Assembly: GCF_900100195.1 (NCBI RefSeq)
Contig: NZ_FNES01000001.1
Span: forward strand, 232,564-296,563
Direction of reading: 5' to 3'
Source: Billgrantia gudaonensis
Lineage (GTDB): Bacteria; Pseudomonadota; Gammaproteobacteria; Pseudomonadales; Halomonadaceae
DNA length: 64,000 nucleotides
Shown here: positions 17,157 to 26,435 of the stretch, in pieces
Layout of the letters: each line of letters starts with the position of its first letter
How positions within the stretch are numbered: position 1 is the first letter of the stretch
Translations under genes and position numbers: made by a program
The notes under the pieces: model-generated
The model's input: the letters and a program-made list of their open reading frames with translations, nothing else
What the model was told of the DNA's origin: nothing
Databases searched by the model: none

Positions 17157-17210
17157 CTCTACCGACGCACCGGGGGCGCCCCATGGGGCGCCCCCGGTGC
17201 GTCGGTAGAG
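17157..17210. terminator. 54-bp perfect palindrome; bidirectional terminator candidate
   Basis: Arms 17157-17183 and 17184-17210 are exact reverse complements with no spacer (centre CCATGG). The GC-rich core GGGGGCGCCCC makes an extremely stable hairpin. It fills almost the whole gap between the STAS gene stop and the convergent transaldolase stop, the position expected for a bidirectional terminator. It lacks a T-tract on either side, and a spacer-free palindrome this long is unusual. Confidence 0.8.
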
Positions 17211-17220
17211 CCCGGGTACG

Positions 17221-18159
17221 TCAGGTCTGGCGGAGTTCGCCGAGCAGGGCTTCCAGCTTGCGCTGGTCGGCCGTGAACTTGCGAATGCCCTCGGCCAGCT
17301 TTTCGGAGGCCATGGCGTCTTCGTTCAGCGCCCAGCGGAATTCCGCTTCGTCCAGGGGCTCCGGTGGCGAGGTTTCGGCATCCGAAGGGCTCAGCCGACG
17401 CTCCAGTTCGCCTTCGCTCTCTGCCAGTTCGCCCAGCAGCGCTGGAGAAATGGTCAGGCGATCGCAGCCGGCCAGGGCGACGATCTCGCCCATGTTGCGA
17501 AAGCTCGCTCCCATCACCACGGTGCGGTAGCCGTGGCCCTTGAAGTGATCGTAGATGCGTTTGACCGACTGCACACCGGGGTCGTTGTCGCCGCTGAAAT
17601 CGGCTGCCGGCTCCTGGGCTTTGTACCAGTCCAGGATGCGACCGACGAAGGGCGAGACCAGGGTGACGCCGGCATCGGCGCAGGCGCGGGCCTGGGTGAA
17701 GCTGAACAGCAGCGTCAGGTTGGTGCGAATGCCCTCCCGCTCCAGCTGACGGGCCGCACGAATGCCTTCCCAGGTAGCGGCGACCTTGATCAAGATGCGT
17801 TCCGGACCGACGCCATGGCGGGCGTAACGTTCGATCAGCGAGCGCGCTCGGGCCAGGGTGGCGTCGGTGTCGAACGACAGGCGGGCACTCACTTCGGTGG
17901 AAACGTAGCCCGGAACCAGTTCGCTCACCTGACTGCCGATCTCCACGGCGACCGAGTCCAGGGCGTCGTCGATGTCGGTACTGTGCCGTGCGATGTCGGC
18001 CAACCGGGAACGCCACCTCTCCGTTCGTGCTGCCTGCAGGATCAGCGAGGGGTTGGTGGTGGCATCGTGGGGGGTGAAGCGCTGAATGGCCTCGAGGTCA
18101 CCGGTATCGGCGACTACGGTGGTCATCGCCTTGAGTTGGGAGAGCAGGTCTCTGGCCAT
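17221..18159 (-). CDS. tal: Transaldolase
   Basis: A 312-residue class I aldolase of the non-oxidative pentose phosphate pathway, transferring dihydroxyacetone units between sedoheptulose-7-phosphate and glyceraldehyde-3-phosphate. The Schiff-base lysine is Lys125 in [14 protein letters not shown]. Family motifs [37 protein letters not shown] and VMGASFRN are present. Length fits the TalB type (317). [10 protein letters not shown] at 18159 is preferred over an upstream in-frame start, with GGAGTTCC ahead of it. It is single and divergent from the exporter gene, with ~130 bp of shared promoter space. Confidence 0.95.
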   Translation of the reverse strand: MARDLLSQLKAMTTVVADTGDLEAIQRFTPHDATTNPSLILQAARTERWRSRLADIARHSTDIDDALDSVAVEIGSQVSELVPGYVSTEVSARLSFDTDATLARARSLIERYARHGVGPERILIKVAATWEGIRAARQLEREGIRTNLTLLFSFTQARACADAGVTLVSPFVGRILDWYKAQEPAADFSGDNDPGVQSVKRIYDHFKGHGYRTVVMGASFRNMGEIVALAGCDRLTISPALLGELAESEGELERRLSPSDAETSPPEPLDEAEFRWALNEDAMASEKLAEGIRKFTADQRKLEALLGELRQT

Positions 18160-18293
18160 GAGGAACTCCGTGGAATGGGACAGGGCGACACTGTAACAAG
18201 CGGCCCGGCGGCGCAACAGCCGCGGGCGCGACAGACGGCGCAGAAACGGCTACCATTAGCGGCCTATCTAATGCCGCAAATCAGGGAGGGTCC

Positions 18294-19469
18294 TTGAGCC
18301 TCGATCCGCGACGCGTAGCCCTGCTGGTGGCTGCCAATACGGCACTGGCGCCATTCGCCATCGATGCCTACCTGCCGGCCATGCCGGCGCTGGCGGCATC
18401 GGTGGGCGCGAGCATTCACCACACGGAGCTGTCGATCAGTGCCTTTCTCATCGGTTTCGCGCTCGGCCAGCTGCTGTTCGGTCCCCTTTCCGATCGCCTG
18501 GGACGCAAGCCGGTGCTGCTCTCGGGGCTGGTGGCCTTCCTGCTGGCGAGTCTGGCCATCACCACGGTCGATTCGCTGACTGCCTTGCTGATCTGGCGTT
18601 TCTTGCAGGCGCTTGGCGGCGGCGCCTGCGTGGTCAATTCGGCGGCCATCGTGCGCGATTGTTTCAGCGGTCGCGAGGCGGCGCGGGTGATGTCGACCAT
18701 GGCGATGATCATGATGCTGGCCCCGCTGGTGGCGCCGGCGGTGGGCAGTGGGCTGCTCTATCTGGCCGACTGGTGGCTGATCTTCGTCTTCCTGGCCTCC
18801 TATGCGGCGTTTCTGCTGTGGTTGATGGGAACCCGATTGCCGGAAACCCGTGCGTCGGGTCAGCCTGCCGCCTCCTTTCGCCAGGTATTGGCCAATTACG
18901 CCAGCGTGCTCACCCACCGCGAGGGGATGGGCTACGTGTGTGCCGTGGCGGCGTCGTTTGCCGGACTGTTCGCCTTCGTCACCGCCTCGCCGTTTCTCTA
19001 CATCGAACACTTCGGTCTCAGTCCGGCGATGTACCCGGTAGTGTTCGGCGTCAACGTGGTGGTCATCGCCGGCTCCAACCGCGTCAATATCCATCTGCTG
19101 CGCCGGCGCACCCCCCAGCAGAACTTGCGCCTGGGGTTGGCCATCCAGCTGTTCGCGGCCACCGCGCTGGCCGTGGTGGCCGCCAGCGGAGCGGCTTCGC
19201 TGGTCACGGTGGTGCCGCTGGTGATGCTGTTCACCGGCATGATCGGCCTGATCACGCCCAACGCGATCTCCTCCCTGCTCGAGCATTTCAGCCACATCAG
19301 TGCCACGGCGACGGCGCTGCTGGGTGGCATTCAGTTTTCGAGCGGTGCACTGGCCGGCTTCATGGTCGGTGCCTTCGAGATCGAGAGCATCTGGCCCATG
19401 GTGACCACGATGTTGATCGTCTCGCTATTCGGCAATGTGGCGCTGCGCCGGCTCACCCCAGCCCACTGA
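18294..19469 (+). CDS. Bcr/CflA family MFS drug exporter
   Basis: A 391-residue 12-helix major facilitator. The motif A loop LSDRLGRKPVLLSG follows helix 2 and LIWRFLQALGGGACVVN marks helix 4, both typical of Bcr/CflA proton-driven exporters of bicyclomycin, sulfonamides or chloramphenicol-like compounds. The N-terminal ALAPFAIDAYLPAMPALA also fits. The start is a TTG at 18294 with GGGAGG six bases upstream; no in-frame ATG gives a full first helix. The substrate cannot be assigned. It ends ~90 bp before pstS, with the Pho box directly after its stop. Confidence 0.87.
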   Translation: MSLDPRRVALLVAANTALAPFAIDAYLPAMPALAASVGASIHHTELSISAFLIGFALGQLLFGPLSDRLGRKPVLLSGLVAFLLASLAITTVDSLTALLIWRFLQALGGGACVVNSAAIVRDCFSGREAARVMSTMAMIMMLAPLVAPAVGSGLLYLADWWLIFVFLASYAAFLLWLMGTRLPETRASGQPAASFRQVLANYASVLTHREGMGYVCAVAASFAGLFAFVTASPFLYIEHFGLSPAMYPVVFGVNVVVIAGSNRVNIHLLRRRTPQQNLRLGLAIQLFAATALAVVAASGAASLVTVVPLVMLFTGMIGLITPNAISSLLEHFSHISATATALLGGIQFSSGALAGFMVGAFEIESIWPMVTTMLIVSLFGNVALRRLTPAH

Positions 19470-19472
19470 AAA

Positions 19473-19500
19473 ATGTCATTGCCTGTCACGAAGCTGTCAT
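19473..19500 (+). promoter_or_regulatory. Pho box (PhoB operator) of the pst operon
   Basis: CTGTCACGAAGCTGTCAT at 19483-19500 is a textbook Pho box: two 7-bp direct repeats at 11-bp spacing. A third repeat, ATGTCAT, lies at 19473-19479 (10-bp spacing). It sits 62 bp before the pstS ATG, as expected for PhoB recruiting polymerase in place of a -35 element under phosphate limitation. It predicts strong phosphate-starvation induction of pstSCAB. Confidence 0.9.
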
Positions 19501-19561
19501 CTGACTGCGGCAACGTGTGCCGTGCGGAGGATAAATTCTCTCATCGACAGGAGTGACTCGC

Positions 19562-20587
19562 ATGAACCGCATCCTCAAGTCCCGTGCCTTCAAGACGACC
19601 GTGATCGCCGCAGCGGTCATGGGTGCTGCCACCGCAGCCCACGCCCGTGACCAGATTCGCATCGTCGGCTCCAGCACCGTCTATCCGTTCGCCAGCTACG
19701 TGACCGAAGAGTTCGGTGCCGTCACCGAGTATCCGACGCCGGTCATCGAGTCAACCGGTTCCGGCGGCGGTATCCGCCTGTTCTGCAACGGCGTGGGCGA
19801 GGGTACCCCGGACATCACCAACGCCTCGCGCCGCATCAAGGCCTCCGAGGTCGAGCGCTGCGAAGAAAACGGCGTGACCGACGTCACCGAGGTCAAGATC
19901 GGTTCCGACGGCATCGTCTTCGCCCAGTCCAGCACCAACGACGCCATGGCGCTGACCCTCGAGCAGCTGTTCCTGGCCGTGGCCGCTCAGGTGCCCGTGG
20001 ATGGCGAGCTGGTCGACAACCCCTACACCAACTGGAGCGACATCGACGCTTCGCTGCCGGACCGCGAGATCTCCGTCTACGGCCCGCCCAGCACCTCCGG
20101 TACTCGCGACGCCTTCGAAGAGCTGGTGATGGAAGCCGCTTCCGAGGAAATGGAAGCCTACGGCGGCGAGGGCTACACCGAGATCCGTGCCGATGGGGTC
20201 TACATCGATGCTGGCGAGAACGATAACCTGATCGTTCAGCGCCTCACCGAGGACACCGAGGCCTTCGGTATCTTCGGCTACTCTTTCCTGGTGGAGAACC
20301 CCGATACGCTGGTCGCCTCTAGCATCGATGGCGTGGAGCCCGAGGCCGAGGCCATCAGTGCCGGCGACTATCCGATCGCCCGCTCGCTGTGGTTCTACGT
20401 CAAGAACCAGCACGCCGACGACGTGCCGCCGCTGTACGAGTACGTCGACATGTTCGTCTCCGAGACCATGATCGGCGACGGCGGTTACCTGATGGACATC
20501 GGCCTGATTCCGCTGCCCGAAGCCGAGCGCGAGCAGACTCGCCAGAAAGTGGCCGATCGTGCCAAGCTGCAGGTTTCCGACCTGTAA
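19562..20587 (+). CDS. pstS: Phosphate ABC transporter substrate-binding protein
   Basis: A 341-residue periplasmic phosphate-binding protein. The signal peptide covers residues ~1-28 (cleavage at THAHA-like AAHA/RDQI). Phosphate-contact motifs are IRIVGSSTVYPF, ESTGSGGGIRLFC and GPPSTSGTRDAFEEL. It belongs to the longer PstS/PhoX-type class of marine and pseudomonad bacteria rather than the E. coli class. First gene of pstSCAB behind the Pho box. The ATG at 19562 is preceded by GACAGGAG. The 104-bp gap to pstC holds a stem-loop that could raise PstS levels relative to the membrane components. Confidence 0.93.
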   Translation: MNRILKSRAFKTTVIAAAVMGAATAAHARDQIRIVGSSTVYPFASYVTEEFGAVTEYPTPVIESTGSGGGIRLFCNGVGEGTPDITNASRRIKASEVERCEENGVTDVTEVKIGSDGIVFAQSSTNDAMALTLEQLFLAVAAQVPVDGELVDNPYTNWSDIDASLPDREISVYGPPSTSGTRDAFEELVMEAASEEMEAYGGEGYTEIRADGVYIDAGENDNLIVQRLTEDTEAFGIFGYSFLVENPDTLVASSIDGVEPEAEAISAGDYPIARSLWFYVKNQHADDVPPLYEYVDMFVSETMIGDGGYLMDIGLIPLPEAEREQTRQKVADRAKLQVSDL

Positions 20588-20615
20588 GGCAACGCCAGGC
20601 ACGGAAGCCCGATCC

Positions 20616-20640
20616 GGCCGGCAGCCCAAGGCTGCCGGCC
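20616..20640 (+). promoter_or_regulatory. Intra-operon stem-loop between pstS and pstC
   Basis: A perfect 11-bp stem GGCCGGCAGCC/GGCTGCCGGCC with loop CAA lies 28 bp after the pstS stop and has no T-tract. Such hairpins after binding-protein genes commonly stabilise the upstream mRNA or partly terminate, giving more binding protein than permease. Confidence 0.75.
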
Positions 20641-20691
20641 GTCGCACGTTCCGGCAGACCGCCTGCCGTCGACTGAGACTGAGAGAGACCG

Positions 20692-21948
20692 ATGCAGAAC
20701 GACCAACTCCTTGCCCTGTTCAGCGGCGTCCTGCTGGCGCTGGGGCTGGTGGCCTTCTTCATGGGGCGCGCCAAGGCCGCACGGGTTCGCGCTGACGGCG
20801 TGGCCATGCATGCGCAGCCCGATCAGTACGCCTGGTTCACCGTGCTTTCCACCGCCGGGCCGGCATTGCTCGTCAGCGCTCTGGGCGCGTTCGTCATGCT
20901 GTTGCTGGGCGCGTCGATTCCGTTGCCCTACCTGCTGGCAGCCAGCCTGATCGTGGCCGCCGGCGGCCTGACGGTGGGCATCGCTCAGGTGCGCCCCGAT
21001 TTCCATGCGCGCAAGGCCATCGAGCGGGTGATTCGCTGGGTGCTCGTCGCGGCGGCGCTGATTTCGATCTTCACGACTTTCGGCATCCTGTTCTCCATCG
21101 TCTTCGAGGCGCTGCGCTTCTTCCAGATGCACAGCTTCTGGGACTTCGTCACCGGCACGGTGTGGAATCCCGGGGCCAGCTTCCTGGCTGCGGCGGGACG
21201 TGCGGAGGAAGGGGCCAGCGCTGCGCAGTTCGGCTCTGTGCCGCTGTTCGCCGGCACCTTCATGATCACCGCCATCGCCATGCTGGTGGCGATTCCCATC
21301 GGGTTGCTGGCCGCCATCTATATGTCCGAGTTCGCCCCGCAACGGGTGCGTACCCTGGCCAAGCCGACCCTCGAGGTGCTGGCCGGCATTCCCACCGTGG
21401 TCTATGGCTTCTTCGCCGCCATCACGGTGGCACCGATCATCGTCGGCGTAGCCGGCTTCTTCGGCCTGGATGCCTCCTTCAACAACGCCGTGGCGCCGGG
21501 TGTGGTGATGGGCATCATGATCATTCCCTTCATCTCGTCGCTCTCCGACGACGTGATCAACTCGGTGCCCGACAGCATGCGTCAAGGCTCCTTGGCGCTG
21601 GGCATGACCCATGGCGAGACGATTCGCGACGTGGTCATTCCCGCGGCTTTGCCGGGTATCATCTCCGCCTCGCTGTTGGCGGTTTCCCGGGCGCTGGGCG
21701 AGACCATGATCGTGGTGATGGCTGCCGGCATGCGGCCCAACCTCACCGCCAACCCGCTCGAGGACATGACCACGGTGACGGTGCGCATCGTCGCCGCGCT
21801 GACCGGCGATCTGGAATTCGAGAGTGCCGAGACCCTCTCCGCCTTCGCCCTGGGGTTGGTGCTCTTCGCGGTGACGCTGACCCTCAACCTGGTGTCGGTG
21901 CTGATGATCCGCCGCTTCCGCGAGAAATATCGCGTCAACAATCTGTAA
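20692..21948 (+). CDS. pstC: Phosphate ABC transporter permease PstC
   Basis: A 418-residue inner-membrane permease. It is ~100 residues longer than E. coli PstC because two extra hydrophobic segments precede the core (residues ~5-30 and ~50-95). The BPD transporter region runs from ~180 to 410, with the EAA-type coupling loop DSMRQGSLALGMTHGETIRDVVIPAALPGI that docks on PstB. It forms the channel with PstA. ATG at 20692 with GAGAGAGACC upstream; pstA follows after 18 bp. Confidence 0.93.
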   Translation: MQNDQLLALFSGVLLALGLVAFFMGRAKAARVRADGVAMHAQPDQYAWFTVLSTAGPALLVSALGAFVMLLLGASIPLPYLLAASLIVAAGGLTVGIAQVRPDFHARKAIERVIRWVLVAAALISIFTTFGILFSIVFEALRFFQMHSFWDFVTGTVWNPGASFLAAAGRAEEGASAAQFGSVPLFAGTFMITAIAMLVAIPIGLLAAIYMSEFAPQRVRTLAKPTLEVLAGIPTVVYGFFAAITVAPIIVGVAGFFGLDASFNNAVAPGVVMGIMIIPFISSLSDDVINSVPDSMRQGSLALGMTHGETIRDVVIPAALPGIISASLLAVSRALGETMIVVMAAGMRPNLTANPLEDMTTVTVRIVAALTGDLEFESAETLSAFALGLVLFAVTLTLNLVSVLMIRRFREKYRVNNL

Positions 21949-21966
21949 CGCCGAGGAATCGCCGAG

Positions 21967-23133
21967 ATGAGTCAAACCTTCGACGACATCAGCGCTCAGC
22001 TTCGCCGCCGTCACCGCCGATCGGCGCGCCTGAAGTGGATCTCCATGGGCGCCCTGGGCCTGGCGGGCCTGTTTCTGGTGCTGTTCTTCGCCGACATGCT
22101 GTCCAAGGGGCTGCCGGCCTTCCAGCAGGCCTATGTGCAGGTCGAACTCGAGTACAACGAGGATGCGCAGCGGATGGGCCGCGAGGCCATGGAGCCCGAG
22201 GATGCCAAGATCGTCAGCCGCAGCTTCGAACGTCTGATTCCGGGCATGCTGCGTGACGACCCCGACCTGTTGGGGACCACCGAGACTCGCTGGGTGCTGG
22301 CCAACGGGGAGGTGGATCAGTACCTGAAGGGGCACCGCAGCAAACTGAGCGAGACCGAGCGCCAGGCGGTCGACGAGAAGGTCGAGAACGGGCAGGTGGC
22401 CCTGAAGTTCAACACCACCTTCTTTTCCCAGGGCGATTCCAAGATGCCCGAGCGAGCCGGCATCATGGCGGCCGCCGTGGGTACGGTGATGACCATGCTG
22501 GTGACCCTGGCCATCGCCTTCCCCATCGGCGTGATGACGGCGGTCTACCTGGAGGAGTTCGCCCCGGACAATCGGCTCACCCAGATCATCGAAATCAACA
22601 TCAACAATCTGGCGGCGATCCCCTCGATCCTGTTCGGTCTGTTGGGTCTGGCGATCTTCATCAACTTCTTCGGGGTGCCGCGCTCCTCGCCGCTGGTGGG
22701 CGGCATGACGCTGGCGTTGATGACCCTGCCGGTGATCATCATCGCTACGCGTACGGCGCTGCGCAGCGTGCCGGACTCCATTCGTCACGCCGCTTTCGGG
22801 GTGGGTTGCTCGCGCTGGCAGGTGGTGCGCGACCACGTACTGCCGCTGGCCATGCCCGGCATCATGACCGGCTCGATCATCGGCCTGGCCCAGGCCATGG
22901 GCGAGACCGCGCCGCTGATCATCGTCGGCATGGTGGCCTTCATTCCCGATGTCTCGGCGTCGTTCACCCAGGCCGCCACCGTGCTGCCGGCGCAGGTCTT
23001 CACCTGGGCGGGCGAGCCCGAGCAGGCCTTCGTCGAGAAGACCGCCGGCGGCATCCTGGTACTGTTGGCGATCCTCATCTTCCTGAACGCCACCGCCGTC
23101 ATCCTGCGCAAGAAATTCGAGCGTCGCTGGTAA
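21967..23133 (+). CDS. pstA: Phosphate ABC transporter permease PstA
   Basis: A 388-residue permease partner of PstC. One N-terminal helix (~25-48) is followed by a large ~120-residue periplasmic insertion (residues ~50-165), then the BPD core with [19 protein letters not shown] and the EAA loop [30 protein letters not shown]. The periplasmic insertion is characteristic of the long PstA class found in pseudomonads and halomonads, and absent from E. coli PstA. Third gene of the operon, 28 bp before pstB. Confidence 0.93.
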   Translation: MSQTFDDISAQLRRRHRRSARLKWISMGALGLAGLFLVLFFADMLSKGLPAFQQAYVQVELEYNEDAQRMGREAMEPEDAKIVSRSFERLIPGMLRDDPDLLGTTETRWVLANGEVDQYLKGHRSKLSETERQAVDEKVENGQVALKFNTTFFSQGDSKMPERAGIMAAAVGTVMTMLVTLAIAFPIGVMTAVYLEEFAPDNRLTQIIEININNLAAIPSILFGLLGLAIFINFFGVPRSSPLVGGMTLALMTLPVIIIATRTALRSVPDSIRHAAFGVGCSRWQVVRDHVLPLAMPGIMTGSIIGLAQAMGETAPLIIVGMVAFIPDVSASFTQAATVLPAQVFTWAGEPEQAFVEKTAGGILVLLAILIFLNATAVILRKKFERRW

Positions 23134-23161
23134 GCGCCAGCCCGTGATAGAGGACTTTTCC

Positions 23162-24013
23162 ATGACTTCCCTGCAAACCACGACTCCCACCGCGGCCGTC
23201 AACCCGCCCGAGCCAGAGCTGGGACAGCCCTACGTGCGCAACGAGAATGCCTGCCACGATCTGAGCATTCGCGTACGCGACCTCAGCCTGTGGTATGGCG
23301 AGACCCAGGCTCTGAAGAGTCTCGACATCGATATCTTCCAGAAGAACGTCACGGCGCTGATCGGACCCTCGGGGTGCGGCAAGTCCACCTTCCTGCGTTG
23401 TCTCAACCGCATGAACGACCTGATTCCCGGCGTGACGATCCGCGGTCTGGTGGAGATGGATGGCCGCGACGTCAACGCCGTGAAGATGGACGAGGTGGCT
23501 CTGCGCCGCCGGGTAGGCATGGTGTTTCAGAAGCCCAACCCCTTTCCCAAGTCGATCTACGAGAACGTGGCCTACGCCCCGCGCATGCACGATCTGGTCA
23601 GCCGCAAGGCCGACCAGGACGAGCTGGTGGAGAAGGCGCTGCGCGATGCCGGCCTGTGGGAGGAGGTCAAGGACAAGCTGCAGCAACCCGGGACCTCGCT
23701 CTCCGGCGGTCAGCAGCAACGCCTGTGCATCGCCCGGGCCATTGCCGTGCAGCCCGACGTGATCCTGATGGACGAACCCACCTCGGCATTGGACCCCATC
23801 TCCACGGCGACCATCGAAGACCTGATGGACAAGCTCAAGCAGCAGTTCACCATCATCACGGTGACCCACAACATGCAGCAGGCGGCGCGGGTGGCGGACT
23901 ACACGGCGTTCTTCCACCTGGGGGAGATCATCGAATACAACGATACCCAGATGATGTTCTCGAGCCCTGCCACCAAGAAGGCCGAGGATTACATCACCGG
24001 GCGTTACGGCTGA
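23162..24013 (+). CDS. pstB: Phosphate ABC transporter ATP-binding protein
   Basis: A 283-residue ABC ATPase driving PstCA. Visible are Walker [10 protein letters not shown], the Q-loop [16 protein letters not shown] (specific to PstB), the signature [15 protein letters not shown], Walker [14 protein letters not shown] and the switch histidine in [11 protein letters not shown]. The ATG at 23162 has AGAGGAC upstream; a GTG 18 bp earlier is possible. Unlike the usual order, no phoU follows: a strong terminator ends the transcript and an arsenate reductase gene comes next. Confidence 0.95.
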   Translation: MTSLQTTTPTAAVNPPEPELGQPYVRNENACHDLSIRVRDLSLWYGETQALKSLDIDIFQKNVTALIGPSGCGKSTFLRCLNRMNDLIPGVTIRGLVEMDGRDVNAVKMDEVALRRRVGMVFQKPNPFPKSIYENVAYAPRMHDLVSRKADQDELVEKALRDAGLWEEVKDKLQQPGTSLSGGQQQRLCIARAIAVQPDVILMDEPTSALDPISTATIEDLMDKLKQQFTIITVTHNMQQAARVADYTAFFHLGEIIEYNDTQMMFSSPATKKAEDYITGRYG

Positions 24014-24033
24014 CCTCGTCCGACGGAAGCCGA

Positions 24034-24068
24034 GCGGCGGCGGGCGAGTCCCGCTGCCGCGTTTTTTT
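24034..24068 (+). terminator. Intrinsic terminator of pstSCAB
   Basis: An 11-bp GC-rich stem (one G.T pair) with a 5-base loop CGAGT is followed by GTTTTTTT, 20 bp after the pstB stop. This is a canonical rho-independent terminator and separates the phosphate operon from the arsenic genes. Confidence 0.9.
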
Positions 24069-24164
24069 GGGTGGATGGTTCGACGTCGCCTGGCGGGCGA
24101 CTGCAATCCTATCGTCACACTGGCTCGCTACTCTACTTGGCAATCACGCCCCAAGGAGAGTCCC

Positions 24165-24572
24165 ATGCCGCGCCAGCGCGTTCTCTTTCTCTGCAATGCC
24201 AACTCGGCTCGCTCCCTCATGGGCGAAGCGCTGCTTCGCCATCTCGCCGGCGATCGGTTCGAGGCCTTCAGCGCCGGAACGGAGCCGGACCACCCTCATG
24301 CGTTCACCCTGGCGGCCCTGCGCAAGCAGGGCATCTCCTGCGAAGGGCTGGCCAGCAAGTCGCTGGATGACTTCGCCGATGAGCATTTCGATGCGGTGAT
24401 CGTGCTCTGCGACAAGGCCCAACAGGCCTGCCGTGACTGGCAGGGAAGCGCCGGTGAACGGCTCTACTGGGACATTCGCGACCCGCGCCTGATCGGCAAG
24501 ACCGATGCCTACGAACAGGCGCTCCAGGAAATACGCCGCCGACTTCAGCTGTGGCTGCTGGCGCGTCGTTAG
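24165..24572 (+). CDS. arsC: Thioredoxin-type arsenate reductase
   Basis: A 135-residue protein of the low-molecular-weight phosphatase fold. The P-loop CNANSAR (Cys10-Arg16) contains the nucleophile, and Cys82 and Cys89 (LCDKAQQAC) are placed exactly as the resolving cysteines of the plasmid pI258-type ArsC. WDIRDP near residue 105 supplies the acid. Three redox cysteines argue for arsenate reductase over a plain tyrosine phosphatase, which would lack the 82/89 pair. It reduces As(V) to As(III), the substrate of the ACR3 pump encoded 6 kb away. It starts ~100 bp after the pst terminator with AAGGAGAG ahead of the ATG. Confidence 0.88.
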   Translation: MPRQRVLFLCNANSARSLMGEALLRHLAGDRFEAFSAGTEPDHPHAFTLAALRKQGISCEGLASKSLDDFADEHFDAVIVLCDKAQQACRDWQGSAGERLYWDIRDPRLIGKTDAYEQALQEIRRRLQLWLLARR

Positions 24573-24613
24573 CCGGACTGGCCGTTCCCCACCCTGTCGA
24601 AGAGAGAGACGCC

Positions 24614-26314
24614 ATGAAACTGCTCGACAACATGACCGTCAGGACGAGCTGGACCCTCGTGCTGGTGGCATTCAGTGCGCTGATCCTGGCCATCGGCGGA
24701 TTGGGGCTCGCCGCCAATCAGGTGGGGCGCGAGGCCTTTGCCACGCTCAACGAGACCAACGTGAGCCAGGAGCGTGACCTCAATGCGGCCTACAATGCCC
24801 TGCTGCGCGCACGCGTCGAAATGGATCGCGCTGCCGAACTGCTGCGCACCCCTTCCTTCGATCGTCCGGAGCCGATCATCGAATCGGCCGATGCGCTGCT
24901 GGACGACGCCAACCGGGCATTCCAACGCTTTCTCGAGTCGTCTCACGAGCCCGAGCAGCAGGCGTTGGTCGATACGCTGGAAGAGCGCTTCCGCTCGTTG
25001 CATGACAACAACCTGCGATTGCAACTGAGTCTGCTGCAGGATGCTGACGTCACCGGGTATCTTTCCGGACAGTCGCGAGTGACGCAAAGCAGCGAGCGCT
25101 TCATCGAGTCCATCGACGCTTTCTTCGACCGTAACCAGCAGCTGGGCCAGCGCCTCGCCGAGCGTTTCGGACGGACCTCGGACTGGTTGAACGCGGGCGT
25201 GGTCGGCACCCTGCTGGCGGCACTGGCGCTGATCGCCGTCGTGGTGTGGGGCGTGCGCGTCAACGTGCTGAAGCCCTTGCGCCGCATCGTCGAACACTTC
25301 CAGCGTATCGCCGCCGGCGATCTCGCCACGCCGGTGGAACGTCGCGGCAACAACGAGATCGGCCAGCTGTTCGCCGAACTCTCCACCATGCAGCAATCGC
25401 TGACCGATACCGTCGGCCGTGTGCTGGCCAGCAGCGAGCGTGTTCAGCACGGCAGCCAGGCCCTGGCCGAAGGCAATCGATCGTTGTCGAGCCAGACCCA
25501 GCAGCAGGCGTCGGCCCTGGAACAGACGGCATCGAGCCTGGAGGAGCTCACCGCGACCGTGGCGCAGAATGCCGAGCGGGCTCATGACGTGAATCGGTCG
25601 GCCAACGATGCGTCGGACAAGGCGCGTGAGGGCGATGCGGTGATCCAGCAGTTCCTCACCACCATGGAAGCGATCCATGGCCATTCCGACGAGATCCAGT
25701 CCATCATCGCCCTGATCGAAAGCATCGCCTTCCAGACCAACATCCTGGCCCTCAACGCCTCGGTGGAAGCCGCCCGCGCCGGCGACCAGGGCCGCGGCTT
25801 CGCCGTGGTGGCCAAGGAGGTGCGCGACCTGGCCACGCGCAGTGCCGACGCCGCCCGGGAGATTCGCCACCGCATCCAGGCGTCGCGCACGAGCGTGGAG
25901 CAGGGCGATGCACTCTCGCGCGAAGCGGCGGAGCACACTCGAGCGATTCTCACCGCCATCGAACGGGTCAGCGTGCTGATGGACGACATCTCCCGGGCCT
26001 CGAGCGAACAGCGATACGGCATCGAGCAGGTCAACCAGGCGATGGTGCAGATGGAAACCGCGACGCAGGATAGTGCGCGTCTGGTGGAAGGCGCGGCCGG
26101 CAATGCTGCGGAACTCGCCGATGAAGCCCAGCGCATGCATGACTATGCGCGGCGTTTCTCGCTGGCCGCCGCGGAAAGCGGTAATGAGAGGCCAGCACAG
26201 CCCGCCGACGTCGATGCCTCGCACTGGCTGACCCTGGCGCTCTCCGACAGCGCGTCGTCCGACCGGGAGCCGGAACGGCGCACGACGCGACGCGATACGC
26301 TGGCGGCCTGTTGA
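24614..26314 (+). CDS. Methyl-accepting chemotaxis protein
   Basis: A 566-residue Tar/Tsr-type chemoreceptor. TM1 spans ~12-32 and a ~160-residue helical periplasmic ligand domain (four-helix-bundle type) follows; TM2 is at ~195-217. Then come a HAMP domain (VLKPLRRIVEHFQRIAAGDL) and the signalling domain with the hairpin tip ESIAFQTNILALNASVEAARAG and EVRDLATRSADAAREI. No C-terminal NWETF-like CheR tether is seen. It begins 41 bp after arsC and is followed by gapdh-arsJ, so it lies within the arsenic block. A role in taxis to or from phosphate or arsenic species is an inference from position only. Confidence 0.92.
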   Translation: MKLLDNMTVRTSWTLVLVAFSALILAIGGLGLAANQVGREAFATLNETNVSQERDLNAAYNALLRARVEMDRAAELLRTPSFDRPEPIIESADALLDDANRAFQRFLESSHEPEQQALVDTLEERFRSLHDNNLRLQLSLLQDADVTGYLSGQSRVTQSSERFIESIDAFFDRNQQLGQRLAERFGRTSDWLNAGVVGTLLAALALIAVVVWGVRVNVLKPLRRIVEHFQRIAAGDLATPVERRGNNEIGQLFAELSTMQQSLTDTVGRVLASSERVQHGSQALAEGNRSLSSQTQQQASALEQTASSLEELTATVAQNAERAHDVNRSANDASDKAREGDAVIQQFLTTMEAIHGHSDEIQSIIALIESIAFQTNILALNASVEAARAGDQGRGFAVVAKEVRDLATRSADAAREIRHRIQASRTSVEQGDALSREAAEHTRAILTAIERVSVLMDDISRASSEQRYGIEQVNQAMVQMETATQDSARLVEGAAGNAAELADEAQRMHDYARRFSLAAAESGNERPAQPADVDASHWLTLALSDSASSDREPERRTTRRDTLAAC

Positions 26315-26356
26315 GCGTTCGCACCGCGTGTGCCCATGATCGAGTGCGCGGATAGT

Positions 26357-26380
26357 TTATATATGAAATTCCATATATAA
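26357..26380. promoter_or_regulatory. ArsR-type operator before gapdh-arsJ
   Basis: TTATATATG-N6-CATATATAA, a 24-bp near-perfect palindrome (one mismatched pair at 26366/26371), lies 55 bp before the GAPDH start. Its A+T content stands out sharply from the surrounding GC-rich DNA. The core ATATATG-N6-CATATAT has the same geometry as the site before acr3 (31758-31777), and arsR lies between the two target operons. Confidence 0.8.
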
Positions 26381-26435
26381 TGGCGTCGACGACTTCACGC
26401 TCGGCACCGCGCCGCACTTTTTCAGGAGAGCATTC

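Noticed and set aside
20485-23202. Very long reverse-strand open frame (905 codons) opposite pstC-pstA
   Set aside because: It is the antisense shadow of high-GC coding sequence; its product is His/Gln/Arg-rich low complexity, with no family motif, and it runs across pstS, pstC and pstA.
24165-24572. Low-molecular-weight protein tyrosine phosphatase instead of arsenate reductase
   Set aside because: Cys82 and Cys89 match the redox pair of thioredoxin-coupled ArsC and the gene lies in an arsenic cluster.
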